A DNA stretch of 64,000 nt from Sphingopyxis terrae subsp. terrae NBRC 15098 (GTDB lineage: Bacteria > Pseudomonadota > Alphaproteobacteria > Sphingomonadales > Sphingomonadaceae). Location: assembly GCF_001610975.1 (NCBI RefSeq), contig NZ_CP013342.1, positions 2,985,001 through 3,049,000 on the forward strand. Direction: 5' to 3'. The notes beneath the pieces are model-generated. The model searched no databases. It was not told where the DNA came from and worked only from the letters and a program-made list of their open reading frames with translations. Positions 15,304-24,134 of this stretch are shown one piece after another. The translations under genes and the position numbers were made by a program. Numbering within the stretch: the stretch's first letter is position 1; each line of letters begins with the position of its first letter.

Positions 15304-16494
15304 ATGCAAAAGCGCTTTCTCCTCGCGCCCGTCCTGTGCCTTTCGTTCGCGCTGGCTGCCTGTTCGGGCGGCGGCGACCAAGGACAGGGCGGTCCGCCGT
15401 CGCTTCCCGTCACCGTGTCTCAGCCCCTCGTCCGCGACGTGACGGAGTGGGATGATTTTGTCGGCCGTTTCGAAGCGATCGACAGTGTCGAAGTGCGGCC
15501 GCGCGCCTCGGGATATTTGCAGCGCGTACACTTTGCCGACGGCCAATATGTGCGGGCCGGGCAGCTTCTCTTTTCGATCGATGCGCGCCCGAACCAGGCG
15601 GCGCTCGATCAGGCGCGCGCGCAGTTGGCGCGCGCCAACGCGACCTTGGCGAACGCAAAAACCGAATTCGCGCGCTCGGCGACACTGGCCGCATCGCAAG
15701 CGGCGAGTACCGAGGAGGTCGAGCAGCGCCGTGCCGCGGTGCGCGCTGGCGAAGCCGATGTGGCGGCGGCGCAGGCCGCGGTGCGATCGGCGCAGCTCAA
15801 CGTCGGCTTCACGCGCGTGACCGCACCGATTTCGGGGCGTATTTCGCAGCGGCTGGTCGATCCCGGCAATGCGGTCACCGCCGATCAGACGGTGTTGACG
15901 ACGATCGTGTCGACGAGCCCCATCCATTTCAGCTTCCAGGGTTCCGAGGCGAGCCTGCTCGGCTATGAACGCCGCGGCGACAAGCTCGACGGCGCGCCGG
16001 TGCGTATCCGCCTGCAAGGACAGCAGGATTATGCGATTTCGGGCCGGATCGACTTTGTCGACAACGCACTGTCGAACGGATCGGGGACGATCACCGTCCG
16101 CGCCGTCGTGCCCAACCCCGATGGCAAGCTGCGCCCGGGCATGTTCGGCCAGCTTCAGCTTGCGGCTTCGGCGCCGCACGCCGCCGTCATGGTTCCCGAC
16201 ACCGCCATCGTCACCGATGCGGCGCGGCGCCTGGTCTATGTGATCGGCGACAAGAATGTGGTGCAGGCGCGCCCGGTCGAGCTTGGCCCCGTCATCGACG
16301 GGCTGCGCGTGATCCGTTCGGGCATCACCGCCAAGGATCGCGTCGTCGTCGGCGGCATCCAGCGCGCGATGCCGGGCAAGCCCGCGAAGATCGAGGCGGG
16401 CCGGATCGGTGCCGATGGCAAGGTCGTGCCCGCCAAGGCGGCCGCGAAGCCTGCCGCGGCGGGCGCTGCAGCGGGCAAGGGCGGCGCACAGTGA
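15304..16494 (+). CDS. RND efflux periplasmic adaptor (AcrA/MexA type)
   Basis: A 396-residue membrane fusion protein, anchored by lipid: the signal peptide ends at a lipobox (LAACSGGG). The lipoyl half-motifs and hairpin follow (VEVRPRASGYLQRVHFADGQYV, a coiled hairpin near residues 95-170, then VTAPISGRISQRLVDPG), and the C-terminal domain has RPGMFGQLQL. It bridges the inner-membrane pump and the outer channel. The ATG at 15304 directly gives the signal peptide; a start at 15208 would put unrelated residues ahead of it. The tail is an alanine/lysine-rich extension. Its stop overlaps the pump's GTG start (GTGA). Confidence 0.95.
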   Translation: MQKRFLLAPVLCLSFALAACSGGGDQGQGGPPSLPVTVSQPLVRDVTEWDDFVGRFEAIDSVEVRPRASGYLQRVHFADGQYVRAGQLLFSIDARPNQAALDQARAQLARANATLANAKTEFARSATLAASQAASTEEVEQRRAAVRAGEADVAAAQAAVRSAQLNVGFTRVTAPISGRISQRLVDPGNAVTADQTVLTTIVSTSPIHFSFQGSEASLLGYERRGDKLDGAPVRIRLQGQQDYAISGRIDFVDNALSNGSGTITVRAVVPNPDGKLRPGMFGQLQLAASAPHAAVMVPDTAIVTDAARRLVYVIGDKNVVQARPVELGPVIDGLRVIRSGITAKDRVVVGGIQRAMPGKPAKIEAGRIGADGKVVPAKAAAKPAAAGAAAGKGGAQ

Positions 16495-19400
16495 ATTTCA
16501 GCCGATTTTTCGTCGACCGCCCGATCTTCGCGGCGGTCATCGCCATCTTCATCACGCTGATCGGCGCCTTTGCCTATCCGCAGCTTCCGCTCGCCCAATA
16601 TCCGGAGATCGCGCCGCCGACGATCAGCATCACCGCATCCTATCCCGGCGCCTCGCCCGACACGATCGCCGAAACGGTGTCGTCGACCATCGAGCAGGAG
16701 GTCAACGGCGTCGAGAATATGCTCTATATCCAGTCGTCCTCGACGCAGGGTCTGGCGCAGATAACGGTGACATTCCAGCCAGGCACCGACCTCGATGCGG
16801 CGCAGGTGCTCGTTCAGAACCGCGTTGCGCTCGCCGAACCGCGCCTGCCCGAACAGGTGCGCCAGATCGGCGTGCAGGTGAACAAGCAGGAAACCGGCTT
16901 CCTGATGATCGTCGCGCTGACGACGACCGATCCGGCGATCGACCTCGATTATGTCGGCAACTATGCCAATTCGACGCTGCGCGACCGGCTGCTGCGCCTG
17001 AAGGGCGTCGGCGGGGTGCAGATTTTCGGCGGCGGCTATTATTCGATGCGCGTGTGGATCGACCCCGACAAGGCCGCCGCGCGCAACCTGACCGCGACCG
17101 AGATTGTCGCGGCGCTGCAGAGCCAGAATGTCCAAGTCGCCGGCGGCTCGGTCGGCGCGCCGCCCTATGGCAAGGGCAATCCCGCGTTCGAGCTTCCGGT
17201 CGAAGTGCCGGGACGCCTCGTGACGCCCGAACAATTCGCCAATGTCGTGATCAAGACCGATACGCAGAATGGCGCGATCACGCGGCTGAAGGACGTCGCG
17301 CGGGTCGAGCTTGGCAGTCAGGATTATGGCGTGCGCGGCGTTTTCAACGGCCAGCCGGGCGTCGGCATGGCGGTGATCCAGCAGCCGGGCGCCAACGCGC
17401 TCGATGCCGCGAAGCTGGTGCTCGACGAGGTCAAGGCGGCGTCGAAGGACTTCCCGCCGGGGCTGGAATATCAGATCCCCTTCAACCCGACCGAATATGT
17501 GCAGGCGTCGGTGAGCGCGGTGCAGGAAACGCTGATCGAGGCAATCATCCTCGTCGTCATCGTCGTGCTCGTCTTTCTGCAGACCTGGCGCGCGGCGATC
17601 ATCCCGATCATCGCGATTCCGGTGGCGCTCATCGGCACCTTTGCGGTGCAGCTGGCGCTCGGCTTTTCGATCAACTCGCTGTCGCTGTTCGCGCTGGTGC
17701 TCGCGGTCGGCATCGTCGTCGACGACGCGATCGTGGTCGTCGAGGCGGTCGAGAAGCATATTCGTCAGGGCCTCACCCCGCGCGAAGCCGCGCACCGGAC
17801 GATGAGCGAAGTGTCGGGCGCGCTGATCGCGATCGGCCTCGTCCTTGTCGCGGTGTTCGTGCCGACGGCCTTCATCCCCGGCATCCCCGGTATCTTCTAT
17901 CAGCAATTCGCGGTAACGATCGCGGCGGCGACGGTCTTTTCGCTGCTGACGTCGCTTACCCTGTCGCCCGCGATGGCGGCGCTGCTGCTGAAGCCACACG
18001 AGGAGCATCACGCCGAACCGAAAAACCGGATCATGCGCGTGGTCCGCCGCGCCGCGAACAGGTTCAACGACGGGTTCGACCGACTGTCCGAACGCTATGG
18101 CACCACCACCGCGTCGCTGATCCGCAAGACGGCGCTGATGCTGGGCATCTATGCGGTACTGCTCGCCGCGACCGGCTGGCGCCTCGCAGATACGCCGACG
18201 GGCTTCATCCCCGATCAGGATCAGGGCGTGCTGATCGGCGTGGTTCAGCTTCCGCCCGGCGCGTCGCTCGATCGCACGAGCGAGGTGCTGGCGCGCGCGC
18301 AGAAGACGGTGTCGCAGATCGACGGCGTCGAGAGCATCGCGACCTTTTCGGGGCTCGACGGCGCGAGCTTTTCGACCGCATCGAACGCGGGCACGATGTT
18401 CATCCGTCTGAAGGACTGGAGCGAGCGCGGCAGCGATCTGAGCGCCAGCGCATTGTCGGGCAAGCTGTCGGGCGTCCTCGCGATGGCGCTCCCTGAAGCA
18501 AACGCCTTCGTCATCGCGCCGCCCGCGGTGCAGGGCCTCGGTAACGGCAACGGCTTCACCATGATGCTGCAGGCGCGCGAGGGGCAAAACTATCGCGACC
18601 TTGAAAAGGTGACGCAGGCGATGATGGGCGGGGCGCAGCAGGTGCCCGACGTCACGCAGGTCTTTTCGCTGTTCAACACCGGAAGCCCGCGCATCTTCGC
18701 CGATGTCGATCGTGACAAGGCGCAGATATTGGGCGTCGACCCGAGCCAGGTCTACGCCGCGCTCGGCACCTATCTTGCCTCGACCTATGTCAACGACTTC
18801 AACTTCCTTGGCCGCACCTTCCGCGTCACGGCTCAGGCCGAACCAAGCGCGCGCAGCCGGATCGAGGATGTGGGCCGATTGCAGGTGCGGTCCTCGTCGG
18901 GCGAGATGGTTCCGCTCTCGTCGGTCGCGACCTTCCGCGACGACAGCGGTCCGACCCGCGTCGTGCGTTACAATCTGTTCCCCGCGGTCGAACTGCAGGG
19001 ACAGGCGGCGCCGGGCGTCTCATCGGGTGCGGCGTTGACCTCGATGGAGGGACTGGCCGCGAAGACGATGCCGCAGGGCTTTTCCTATGAATGGACGGGC
19101 CTTGCCTATCAGGAAAAGCAGGCGGGGAGCAGCGCGGTGCTGATCTTCCTGCTCGCGGTGGTCTTCGTCTTCCTGGTGCTGGCGGCGCAATATGAATCGC
19201 TGCCGCTGCCGCTCGCGGTGATCCTGATCGTGCCGATGTGCATATTGGCGGCGATGCTTGGCGTGAACCTGCGCGGGATGGACAATAATATCCTGACGCA
19301 AGTCGGGCTGGTCGTGCTGATTGCGCTCGCGGCGAAGAACGCGATCCTGATCGTCGAATTCGCCAAGCAGGCGGAGGAAGAGGAGGGGATGGCTCCGCTC

Positions 19401-19688
19401 GACGCCGCGGTTCACGCCGCGCAGTCGCGCCTGCGTCCGATCCTGATGACCAGCTTTGCCTTCATCTTCGGCGTCATTCCGCTCGCGGTGGCAAGCGGGC
19501 CGGGGCAGGAAATGCGCCAGGCACTCGGCACGGCGGTGACGTTCGGCATGCTCGGCGTCACCATATTCGGGCTGATCTTCACGCCGATCTTCTACGTCGT
19601 GTCGCGCAAGCTGGGCTATCGCGTCCAGCAATGGTTCGCGCGCGGCCGCACCAACAAGGGCGGCGATGCGCCGCTGGAGATGCCATGA
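16491..19688 (+). CDS. RND multidrug efflux pump, inner-membrane subunit (AcrB/MexB type)
   Basis: A 1065-residue HAE1-type resistance-nodulation-division transporter of normal length. It begins MNFSRFFVDRPIFAAVIAIF, contains the QYPEIAPP segment, the TM4 proton-relay motif GIVVDDAIVVVEAVEKH with its two aspartates, and the C-terminal repeat LVVLIALAAKNAILIVEFAKQ with the TM10 lysine environment. It exports amphiphilic drugs, dyes or detergents from periplasm or membrane using the proton gradient. The start is GTG, overlapping the adaptor stop by four bases; its stop overlaps the next gene's ATG, so all three pump components are coupled. Confidence 0.96.
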   Translation: MNFSRFFVDRPIFAAVIAIFITLIGAFAYPQLPLAQYPEIAPPTISITASYPGASPDTIAETVSSTIEQEVNGVENMLYIQSSSTQGLAQITVTFQPGTDLDAAQVLVQNRVALAEPRLPEQVRQIGVQVNKQETGFLMIVALTTTDPAIDLDYVGNYANSTLRDRLLRLKGVGGVQIFGGGYYSMRVWIDPDKAAARNLTATEIVAALQSQNVQVAGGSVGAPPYGKGNPAFELPVEVPGRLVTPEQFANVVIKTDTQNGAITRLKDVARVELGSQDYGVRGVFNGQPGVGMAVIQQPGANALDAAKLVLDEVKAASKDFPPGLEYQIPFNPTEYVQASVSAVQETLIEAIILVVIVVLVFLQTWRAAIIPIIAIPVALIGTFAVQLALGFSINSLSLFALVLAVGIVVDDAIVVVEAVEKHIRQGLTPREAAHRTMSEVSGALIAIGLVLVAVFVPTAFIPGIPGIFYQQFAVTIAAATVFSLLTSLTLSPAMAALLLKPHEEHHAEPKNRIMRVVRRAANRFNDGFDRLSERYGTTTASLIRKTALMLGIYAVLLAATGWRLADTPTGFIPDQDQGVLIGVVQLPPGASLDRTSEVLARAQKTVSQIDGVESIATFSGLDGASFSTASNAGTMFIRLKDWSERGSDLSASALSGKLSGVLAMALPEANAFVIAPPAVQGLGNGNGFTMMLQAREGQNYRDLEKVTQAMMGGAQQVPDVTQVFSLFNTGSPRIFADVDRDKAQILGVDPSQVYAALGTYLASTYVNDFNFLGRTFRVTAQAEPSARSRIEDVGRLQVRSSSGEMVPLSSVATFRDDSGPTRVVRYNLFPAVELQGQAAPGVSSGAALTSMEGLAAKTMPQGFSYEWTGLAYQEKQAGSSAVLIFLLAVVFVFLVLAAQYESLPLPLAVILIVPMCILAAMLGVNLRGMDNNILTQVGLVVLIALAAKNAILIVEFAKQAEEEEGMAPLDAAVHAAQSRLRPILMTSFAFIFGVIPLAVASGPGQEMRQALGTAVTFGMLGVTIFGLIFTPIFYVVSRKLGYRVQQWFARGRTNKGGDAPLEMP

Positions 19689-21100
19689 TGAGCCGTAATG
19701 TCCTGCTGGCCGGTGCCGCCGCGCTTGCACTGTCGGGCTGTGCCGTCGGTCCGGCCTATGTGTCGCCGACCCCCGCCGCTCCCGGACAGACGCCTTTCCT
19801 CGAGGCAGGCAAATCGCCCGCCTTCACCGGCGAGCAGCCGGCGGGGCATTGGTGGAGCCTGTTCGGCGACCCGACGCTCGACGCGCTCGTCGAAGAGGCG
19901 CTCGCCGCCAATACCGATCTGCGCGTCGCCGCCGCCAATCTGGCACAGGCGCGCGCGGTGTTGAAGGAATCGCGAGCGGGGCGCCTGCCGACCACCGGAA
20001 TAAGCGCCAGCGGCACCTACGCCCGCCAGCCGGGCAGTGTCACCGGCATCGGCCCGGTCGAGGGCGAAAGCTATGATGTCGGGCTCGACATCGGTTATCA
20101 GGTCGATCTGTTCGGGCGCGTCGAAAGTGCGATCCGCGCGAGCCGCGCAGATGCCGACGCGGTGCAGGCGGCCTTCGACCTGACGCGCATCACGGTCGCG
20201 GCGGAAACGACGCGCGCCTATGCTGACGTCTGCGCCTACAACCGCCAGCTTGCGGTGGCGGAGGAAACGCTGCGCATTCAGGAACAGACCTTCGACCTGA
20301 CGCGCCGGCTGTTCGAAGGCGGGCGCGCGACGCGGCTCGACACCGGGCAGGCAGGGGCGCTGTTGGAACAGACGCGCGCGACCCTGCCGACCTTGAAGGC
20401 GCAGCGCGCCGGGGCGCTCTATCGCCTTGCGCTGCTGACTGGCAAGCCGCCCGCCGAAGCGCCGCAGGCCGCGTTGCAATGCCAGGCGCCGCCCGAACTC
20501 GACCGTCCGATTCCGGTCGGTGACGGCGCCGCGCTGCTCGCCCGTCGCCCGGATATTCGCCGGGCCGAGCGCCAGCTCGCCGCCGCCGCGGCGCGCGTCA
20601 ATGTTGCGACCGCCGACCTTTATCCCAGCATCAGCATCGGCGGGTCTGTGGGATCGACCGCCGACGCGGTGTCGGGGCTGGGCAAGTCCGACAGCTTCCG
20701 CTTTTCGATCGGGCCGCTGATTTCGTGGAGCTTTCCGAACATCGCGGTCGCGCGTTCGCGGCTGAAGCAGGCGGAGGCCGGCGCCGACGCGGCGCTGGCG
20801 ACCTTCGACGGCACCTGGCTCGGCGCGCTTCAGGAAACCGAAAGCGCGCTCGCCAACTATGCCGGCGAACTCGACCGGCTTGCCGCGCTACGCCGTGCAG
20901 CGGACGAAGCGGGCGAGGCGGCGCGGATCGCGCGGCTTCGCTATCAGGCGGGGCGCGAGAATTTTCAGGTCGTACTCGATGCCGAGCGCTCGTTGGCGCA
21001 GATCCAGGCGAGCATCGCCCAGTCCGAACAGCAGCGCGCGACCTATCTGGTCGCGCTGTTCCTGGCGCTGGGCGGCGGCTGGCAGGACGGCGCCGCCTAA
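19685..21100 (+). CDS. Outer-membrane efflux lipoprotein (NodT/OprM type)
   Basis: A 471-residue outer-membrane factor. The lipobox LSGCAVGP follows the signal peptide, and the two TolC repeats are visible (HWWSLFGDPTLDALVEEALAAN and RPDIRRAERQLAAAAARVNVATADLYPS). NodT-type proteins trimerise into the outer channel of RND pumps. The start overlaps the pump stop in an ATGATG. It closes the efflux operon and is followed by a strong terminator hairpin. Confidence 0.95.
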   Translation: MMSRNVLLAGAAALALSGCAVGPAYVSPTPAAPGQTPFLEAGKSPAFTGEQPAGHWWSLFGDPTLDALVEEALAANTDLRVAAANLAQARAVLKESRAGRLPTTGISASGTYARQPGSVTGIGPVEGESYDVGLDIGYQVDLFGRVESAIRASRADADAVQAAFDLTRITVAAETTRAYADVCAYNRQLAVAEETLRIQEQTFDLTRRLFEGGRATRLDTGQAGALLEQTRATLPTLKAQRAGALYRLALLTGKPPAEAPQAALQCQAPPELDRPIPVGDGAALLARRPDIRRAERQLAAAAARVNVATADLYPSISIGGSVGSTADAVSGLGKSDSFRFSIGPLISWSFPNIAVARSRLKQAEAGADAALATFDGTWLGALQETESALANYAGELDRLAALRRAADEAGEAARIARLRYQAGRENFQVVLDAERSLAQIQASIAQSEQQRATYLVALFLALGGGWQDGAA

Positions 21101-21118
21101 GGCGCCGATCTCGTGAAA

Positions 21119-21157
21119 GAAAAAGGCCGGTGCAGCGTGGGCTGCGCCGGCCTTTTT
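21119..21157. terminator. Bidirectional intrinsic terminator between efflux and cyd operons
   Basis: A 15-bp stem (21122-21136 with 21141-21155, a single G-U-type mismatch) closes a GTGG loop and is flanked by T-runs on both strands (ending CCTTTTTC rightward and CCTTTTTCTTTC leftward). It sits between the convergent efflux operon and cydX and should stop transcripts from both sides. Confidence 0.88.
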
Positions 21158-21174
21158 CATGGCTGCTTTGCCGG

Positions 21175-21285
21175 TCAGAGCGTCGCGTCGTCGTCGGCGG
21201 GCGAGTGGAATTCGTGCCACAAGCCGTTCAATATGCCGAAGCCGACCGCGAGGCCGAGGCCGAGTACCCAGGTAAAATACCACAT
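21175..21285 (-). CDS. cydX: Cytochrome bd oxidase small subunit CydX
   Basis: A 36-residue single-span protein starting MWYFTWVLGLGLAVGFGI and ending in an acidic tail (HEFHSPADDDATL). The MWYF start, one transmembrane helix and position just after cydB are the hallmarks of CydX, a third subunit that stabilises haem b595/d in cytochrome bd. An AGGAGG-like ribosome site precedes it, 15 bases after the cydB stop. It is too short for usual gene-length cut-offs. Its stop lies just beyond the convergent terminator. Confidence 0.92.
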   Translation of the reverse strand: MWYFTWVLGLGLAVGFGILNGLWHEFHSPADDDATL

Positions 21286-21300
21286 GGCGTGTTCCTCCGG

Positions 21301-22449
21301 TCAGTAGAAATCGAGGTTGGTGCGAACGTCGTCGAGCGTGACGCGGCCGAACAACACCTTGAGCACCCACGCCGTGTAGGCGAGGACGATGGGCAGGAAG
21401 ATCAGGGTCACGACGAGCATGATCCACAAGGTGAGGTGGCTCGACGAGGCATTCCAGACCATCAGGCTCGAATGCGGGTCGATCGAGCTGGGCAGGATGA
21501 AAGGGAACATCGACAGGCCGACCGTCGAGATGATCCCGACCACCGCGAGCGCCGAGCCGACGAAGAGCAGGCTCTGCTTGCGCCCGGCGATCGCGACATA
21601 GGCGAGGATCGGGCCCAGGAAGCCGAGGATCGGCGCGAGCAGCATCCACGGGTGGCGCCCATAATTGTCGAGCCATGCGCCCGCCGCCGGGACTGACGTT
21701 GCCCACAGCGGGTTCGAGGGGCCGGCGGGATCGAGTTCGCCCTCCAGCCGGTAGCCAATGTTCGTCGTGGCGACCATCGCGCCGCCGATTGCGAACAGCG
21801 CGATGACGAGCAGCGCGGCGATCTTGCCCCAGCGGCGCGCCCGGTCCATCACGACGCCGTCTTCGGCCTTGAGCGCGAGCCAGCCGGCGCCGTGCAGCAC
21901 GACCATCGCCACCGACAGCAGGCCGGTGAGCAAGGTGAAGGGCGAAAAGAGGCCGAGCAGCGAGCCTTCGTAAAAGGCGCGCAGGTCGCTATCGAGGCGG
22001 AAGGGTGCGCCCAGAAGGACGTTGCCGACCGCGACCCCGAACACCAGTGCGGGGACGAAACCGCCGACGAACAGCGCCCAATCCCAGCGGCTGCGCCAGG
22101 CGGGATCGTCGTGCTTCGAGCGATATTTGAATGCCACGGGGCGCAGGATCAGCGCCGCGAGGACAAGTAATATCGCGAGATAGAAGCCCGAAAAGCTGAT
22201 CGCATAGACAAAGGGCCATGCGGCGAAGATCGCGCCGCCGCCTAGGATCAGCCAAACCTGATGCCCCTCCCAAGTCGGGGCGATGCTGTTGATTGCCAGC
22301 CGCCGTTCCTCGTCGGTCCGCGCGATGAAGGGCAGCAGCGCGGCGACGCCGAGGTCGTAGCCGTCGGTGAGCGTGAAGCCGATCAGCAGCACGCCGAGAA
22401 GCAGCCACCAGATCAGGCGGAGCGTTTCATAGTCGAAGGGAATCGCCAT
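21301..22449 (-). CDS. cydB: Cytochrome bd ubiquinol oxidase subunit II
   Basis: A 382-residue, mostly hydrophobic subunit of cytochrome bd. It begins MAIPFDYETLRLIWWLLLGV, with the DGYDLGVAALLPF and PTWEGHQVWLILGGGAIFAAWP motifs typical of CydB, and ends in FGRVTLDDVRTNLDFY. The ATG at 22449 follows an AGGAGGAT ribosome site; the longer frame to 22518 lies inside the end of cydA. It forms the pseudo-symmetric partner of CydA in the inner membrane. Length is normal. Confidence 0.96.
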   Translation of the reverse strand: MAIPFDYETLRLIWWLLLGVLLIGFTLTDGYDLGVAALLPFIARTDEERRLAINSIAPTWEGHQVWLILGGGAIFAAWPFVYAISFSGFYLAILLVLAALILRPVAFKYRSKHDDPAWRSRWDWALFVGGFVPALVFGVAVGNVLLGAPFRLDSDLRAFYEGSLLGLFSPFTLLTGLLSVAMVVLHGAGWLALKAEDGVVMDRARRWGKIAALLVIALFAIGGAMVATTNIGYRLEGELDPAGPSNPLWATSVPAAGAWLDNYGRHPWMLLAPILGFLGPILAYVAIAGRKQSLLFVGSALAVVGIISTVGLSMFPFILPSSIDPHSSLMVWNASSSHLTLWIMLVVTLIFLPIVLAYTAWVLKVLFGRVTLDDVRTNLDFY

Positions 22450-22462
22450 CGTCTGATCCTCC

Positions 22463-24043
22463 TTATTCGGCCGGCAGCGGGGTATAGCCCGCGTCGGTGG
22501 GTTCGATGCCCGAGGCAAGGTCGCGGCCGCGCTTGGACTCGGGGCCCTTGCGGATCGCCGCGAGCATCAGCCGCACCTCGATGAAAGCGAGCGCGCTGTA
22601 GAGCAGGGTGAAGGCCGCGATGGTCGTCCAGACCTGCGCCACCGTCAGGCTCGATGCGCCGAGGAAGGTCGGCAGCACGCCCTCGATCGCCCATGGCTGG
22701 CGGCCATATTCGGCGAGCACCCAGCCCATTTCGGCGGCCAGCCACGGCAGCGGCATGATGATCACCGCGGCGCGCAGGAACCACTTCACATCGAAGCGCC
22801 GCACCGTCGCATAATAGAAGGCGAGGGCGAAGAAGCCGATGAAGAAGAAGCCGAGCCCCGCCATGAAGCGGAACAGCCAGAAGGTGACCGGGACGTTGGG
22901 CACCGTGTCCCACGCCGCCTGCATGACCTGGTCGGCGGTCGCGTTGCGCGGATCGGGGACATAACGCTTGAGCAGCATCGCATAGCCGAGGTTGCTGCGG
23001 TTCGCCTCGAAGATCGCGCGCGCGGTTGCGTTGGTGCGATCGGCCTTCAGATCCTCGAGCGCGCCATAGGCGAGCTTGCCGCTTTCGATGCGTTCCTGCG
23101 CGTGGAGGACCAGTTCGTTGATCCCCTGGACCTGCCCGGTCAGGCTGCGCGTCGAAATCAGGCCGAGGACATAGGGTATCTTGATTTCATAGCGCGTCTC
23201 GCGGTCCTTGACCGACGGCAGGCCGAAGAGCGTGAGCCCGGCGGGCGCCATTTCGGTGTGCCACATTGCCTCGATCGCGGCGAGTTTCATCTTCTGATGA
23301 TCGGTGAGCGCATAGCCCGATTCGTCGCCGAGGACGACCACCGACAGCGAGGAGGCGAGGCCGAAGGCCGCGGCGACGGTCAGCGAGCGCTTCGCGAGCG
23401 CGGTGTAACGGCCGCGGAGCAGATACCAGGCCGAAATGCCGAGAACGAAGACCGAGGCGGTGACATAGCCGGCGCTGACCGTGTGGACGAACTTCGCCTG
23501 CGCGACGGGGTTGAACAGCACCGAATAAAAGTCGACGACTTCCATGCGCATCGTGTCGGGATTGAAGCGCGACCCGACCGGATTCTGCATCCAGCCGTTG
23601 GCGATCAGAATCCAAAGCGCCGAAAGATTGGAACCCAGCGCGACGAGGAAGGTGACGAGGAGATGGAGCTGCTTGGACAATTTGTCCCAGCCGAAGAACA
23701 TCAGCCCGACGAAGGTCGCCTCGAGGAAAAAGGCCATGAGCCCCTCGATCGCGAGCGGCGCGCCGAAGATGTCGCCGACATAGTGCGAATAATAGGACCA
23801 GTTCATCCCGAATTCGAACTCCATCGTCAGGCCGGTCGCGACCCCGAGGACGAAGTTGATCCCGAACAGGCGGGCCCAGAAACGCGTGATGGTACGCCAG
23901 ATTTCCCTTTCGGTGATGACATAGATGCTCTCCATGATCACCAGCATGAAGGAAAGCCCCAGCGTCAGCGGAACGAAGAGGAAATGGTACATCGCCGTAA
24001 GGGCGAATTGCAGGCGGGATAATTCGACTACGGCCAGGTCCAT
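22463..24043 (-). CDS. cydA: Cytochrome bd ubiquinol oxidase subunit I
   Basis: A 526-residue CydA, which binds haems b558, b595 and d and oxidises quinol to reduce oxygen to water. The first helix includes LSRLQFALTAMYHFLF, with His20 matching the haem ligand His19 of E. coli; glutamates of the proton path lie in EGLMAFFLEATF, and the GRQPW signature is present (AEYGRQPWAIEGV). The Q-loop region looks short. Cytochrome bd has high oxygen affinity and is known to tolerate sulfide, cyanide and nitric oxide. The start at 24043 gives the standard N terminus; an in-frame ATG at 24100 is less likely. Confidence 0.96.
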   Translation of the reverse strand: MDLAVVELSRLQFALTAMYHFLFVPLTLGLSFMLVIMESIYVITEREIWRTITRFWARLFGINFVLGVATGLTMEFEFGMNWSYYSHYVGDIFGAPLAIEGLMAFFLEATFVGLMFFGWDKLSKQLHLLVTFLVALGSNLSALWILIANGWMQNPVGSRFNPDTMRMEVVDFYSVLFNPVAQAKFVHTVSAGYVTASVFVLGISAWYLLRGRYTALAKRSLTVAAAFGLASSLSVVVLGDESGYALTDHQKMKLAAIEAMWHTEMAPAGLTLFGLPSVKDRETRYEIKIPYVLGLISTRSLTGQVQGINELVLHAQERIESGKLAYGALEDLKADRTNATARAIFEANRSNLGYAMLLKRYVPDPRNATADQVMQAAWDTVPNVPVTFWLFRFMAGLGFFFIGFFALAFYYATVRRFDVKWFLRAAVIIMPLPWLAAEMGWVLAEYGRQPWAIEGVLPTFLGASSLTVAQVWTTIAAFTLLYSALAFIEVRLMLAAIRKGPESKRGRDLASGIEPTDAGYTPLPAE

Positions 24044-24134
24044 GGCGCCACTCCTGAACAGCGACTCGGCGGGGTGCCGCACGGCTTGCGGCATCGTCAT
24101 TTAATGAATATGGGAATGTGTGAATATTAGAAAA
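24044..24134. promoter_or_regulatory. Divergent cydA/cydD promoter region with TGAATAT direct repeat
   Basis: This short gap must drive both cydABX (leftward) and cydDC (rightward). It contains two TGAATAT repeats at 24105-24111 and 24121-24127, spaced 16 bases start to start, i.e. about one and a half helical turns. The second overlaps the possible GTG start of cydD at 24120, which would fit a start at the ATG at 24135 instead. No clear FNR box is seen. The regulator is unknown. Confidence 0.35.

Noticed and set aside
16236-18587. A 783-codon leftward open frame opposite the RND pump
   Set aside because: Same GC-skew artefact; composition is that of antisense RND sequence and no ribosome site or motif is present.
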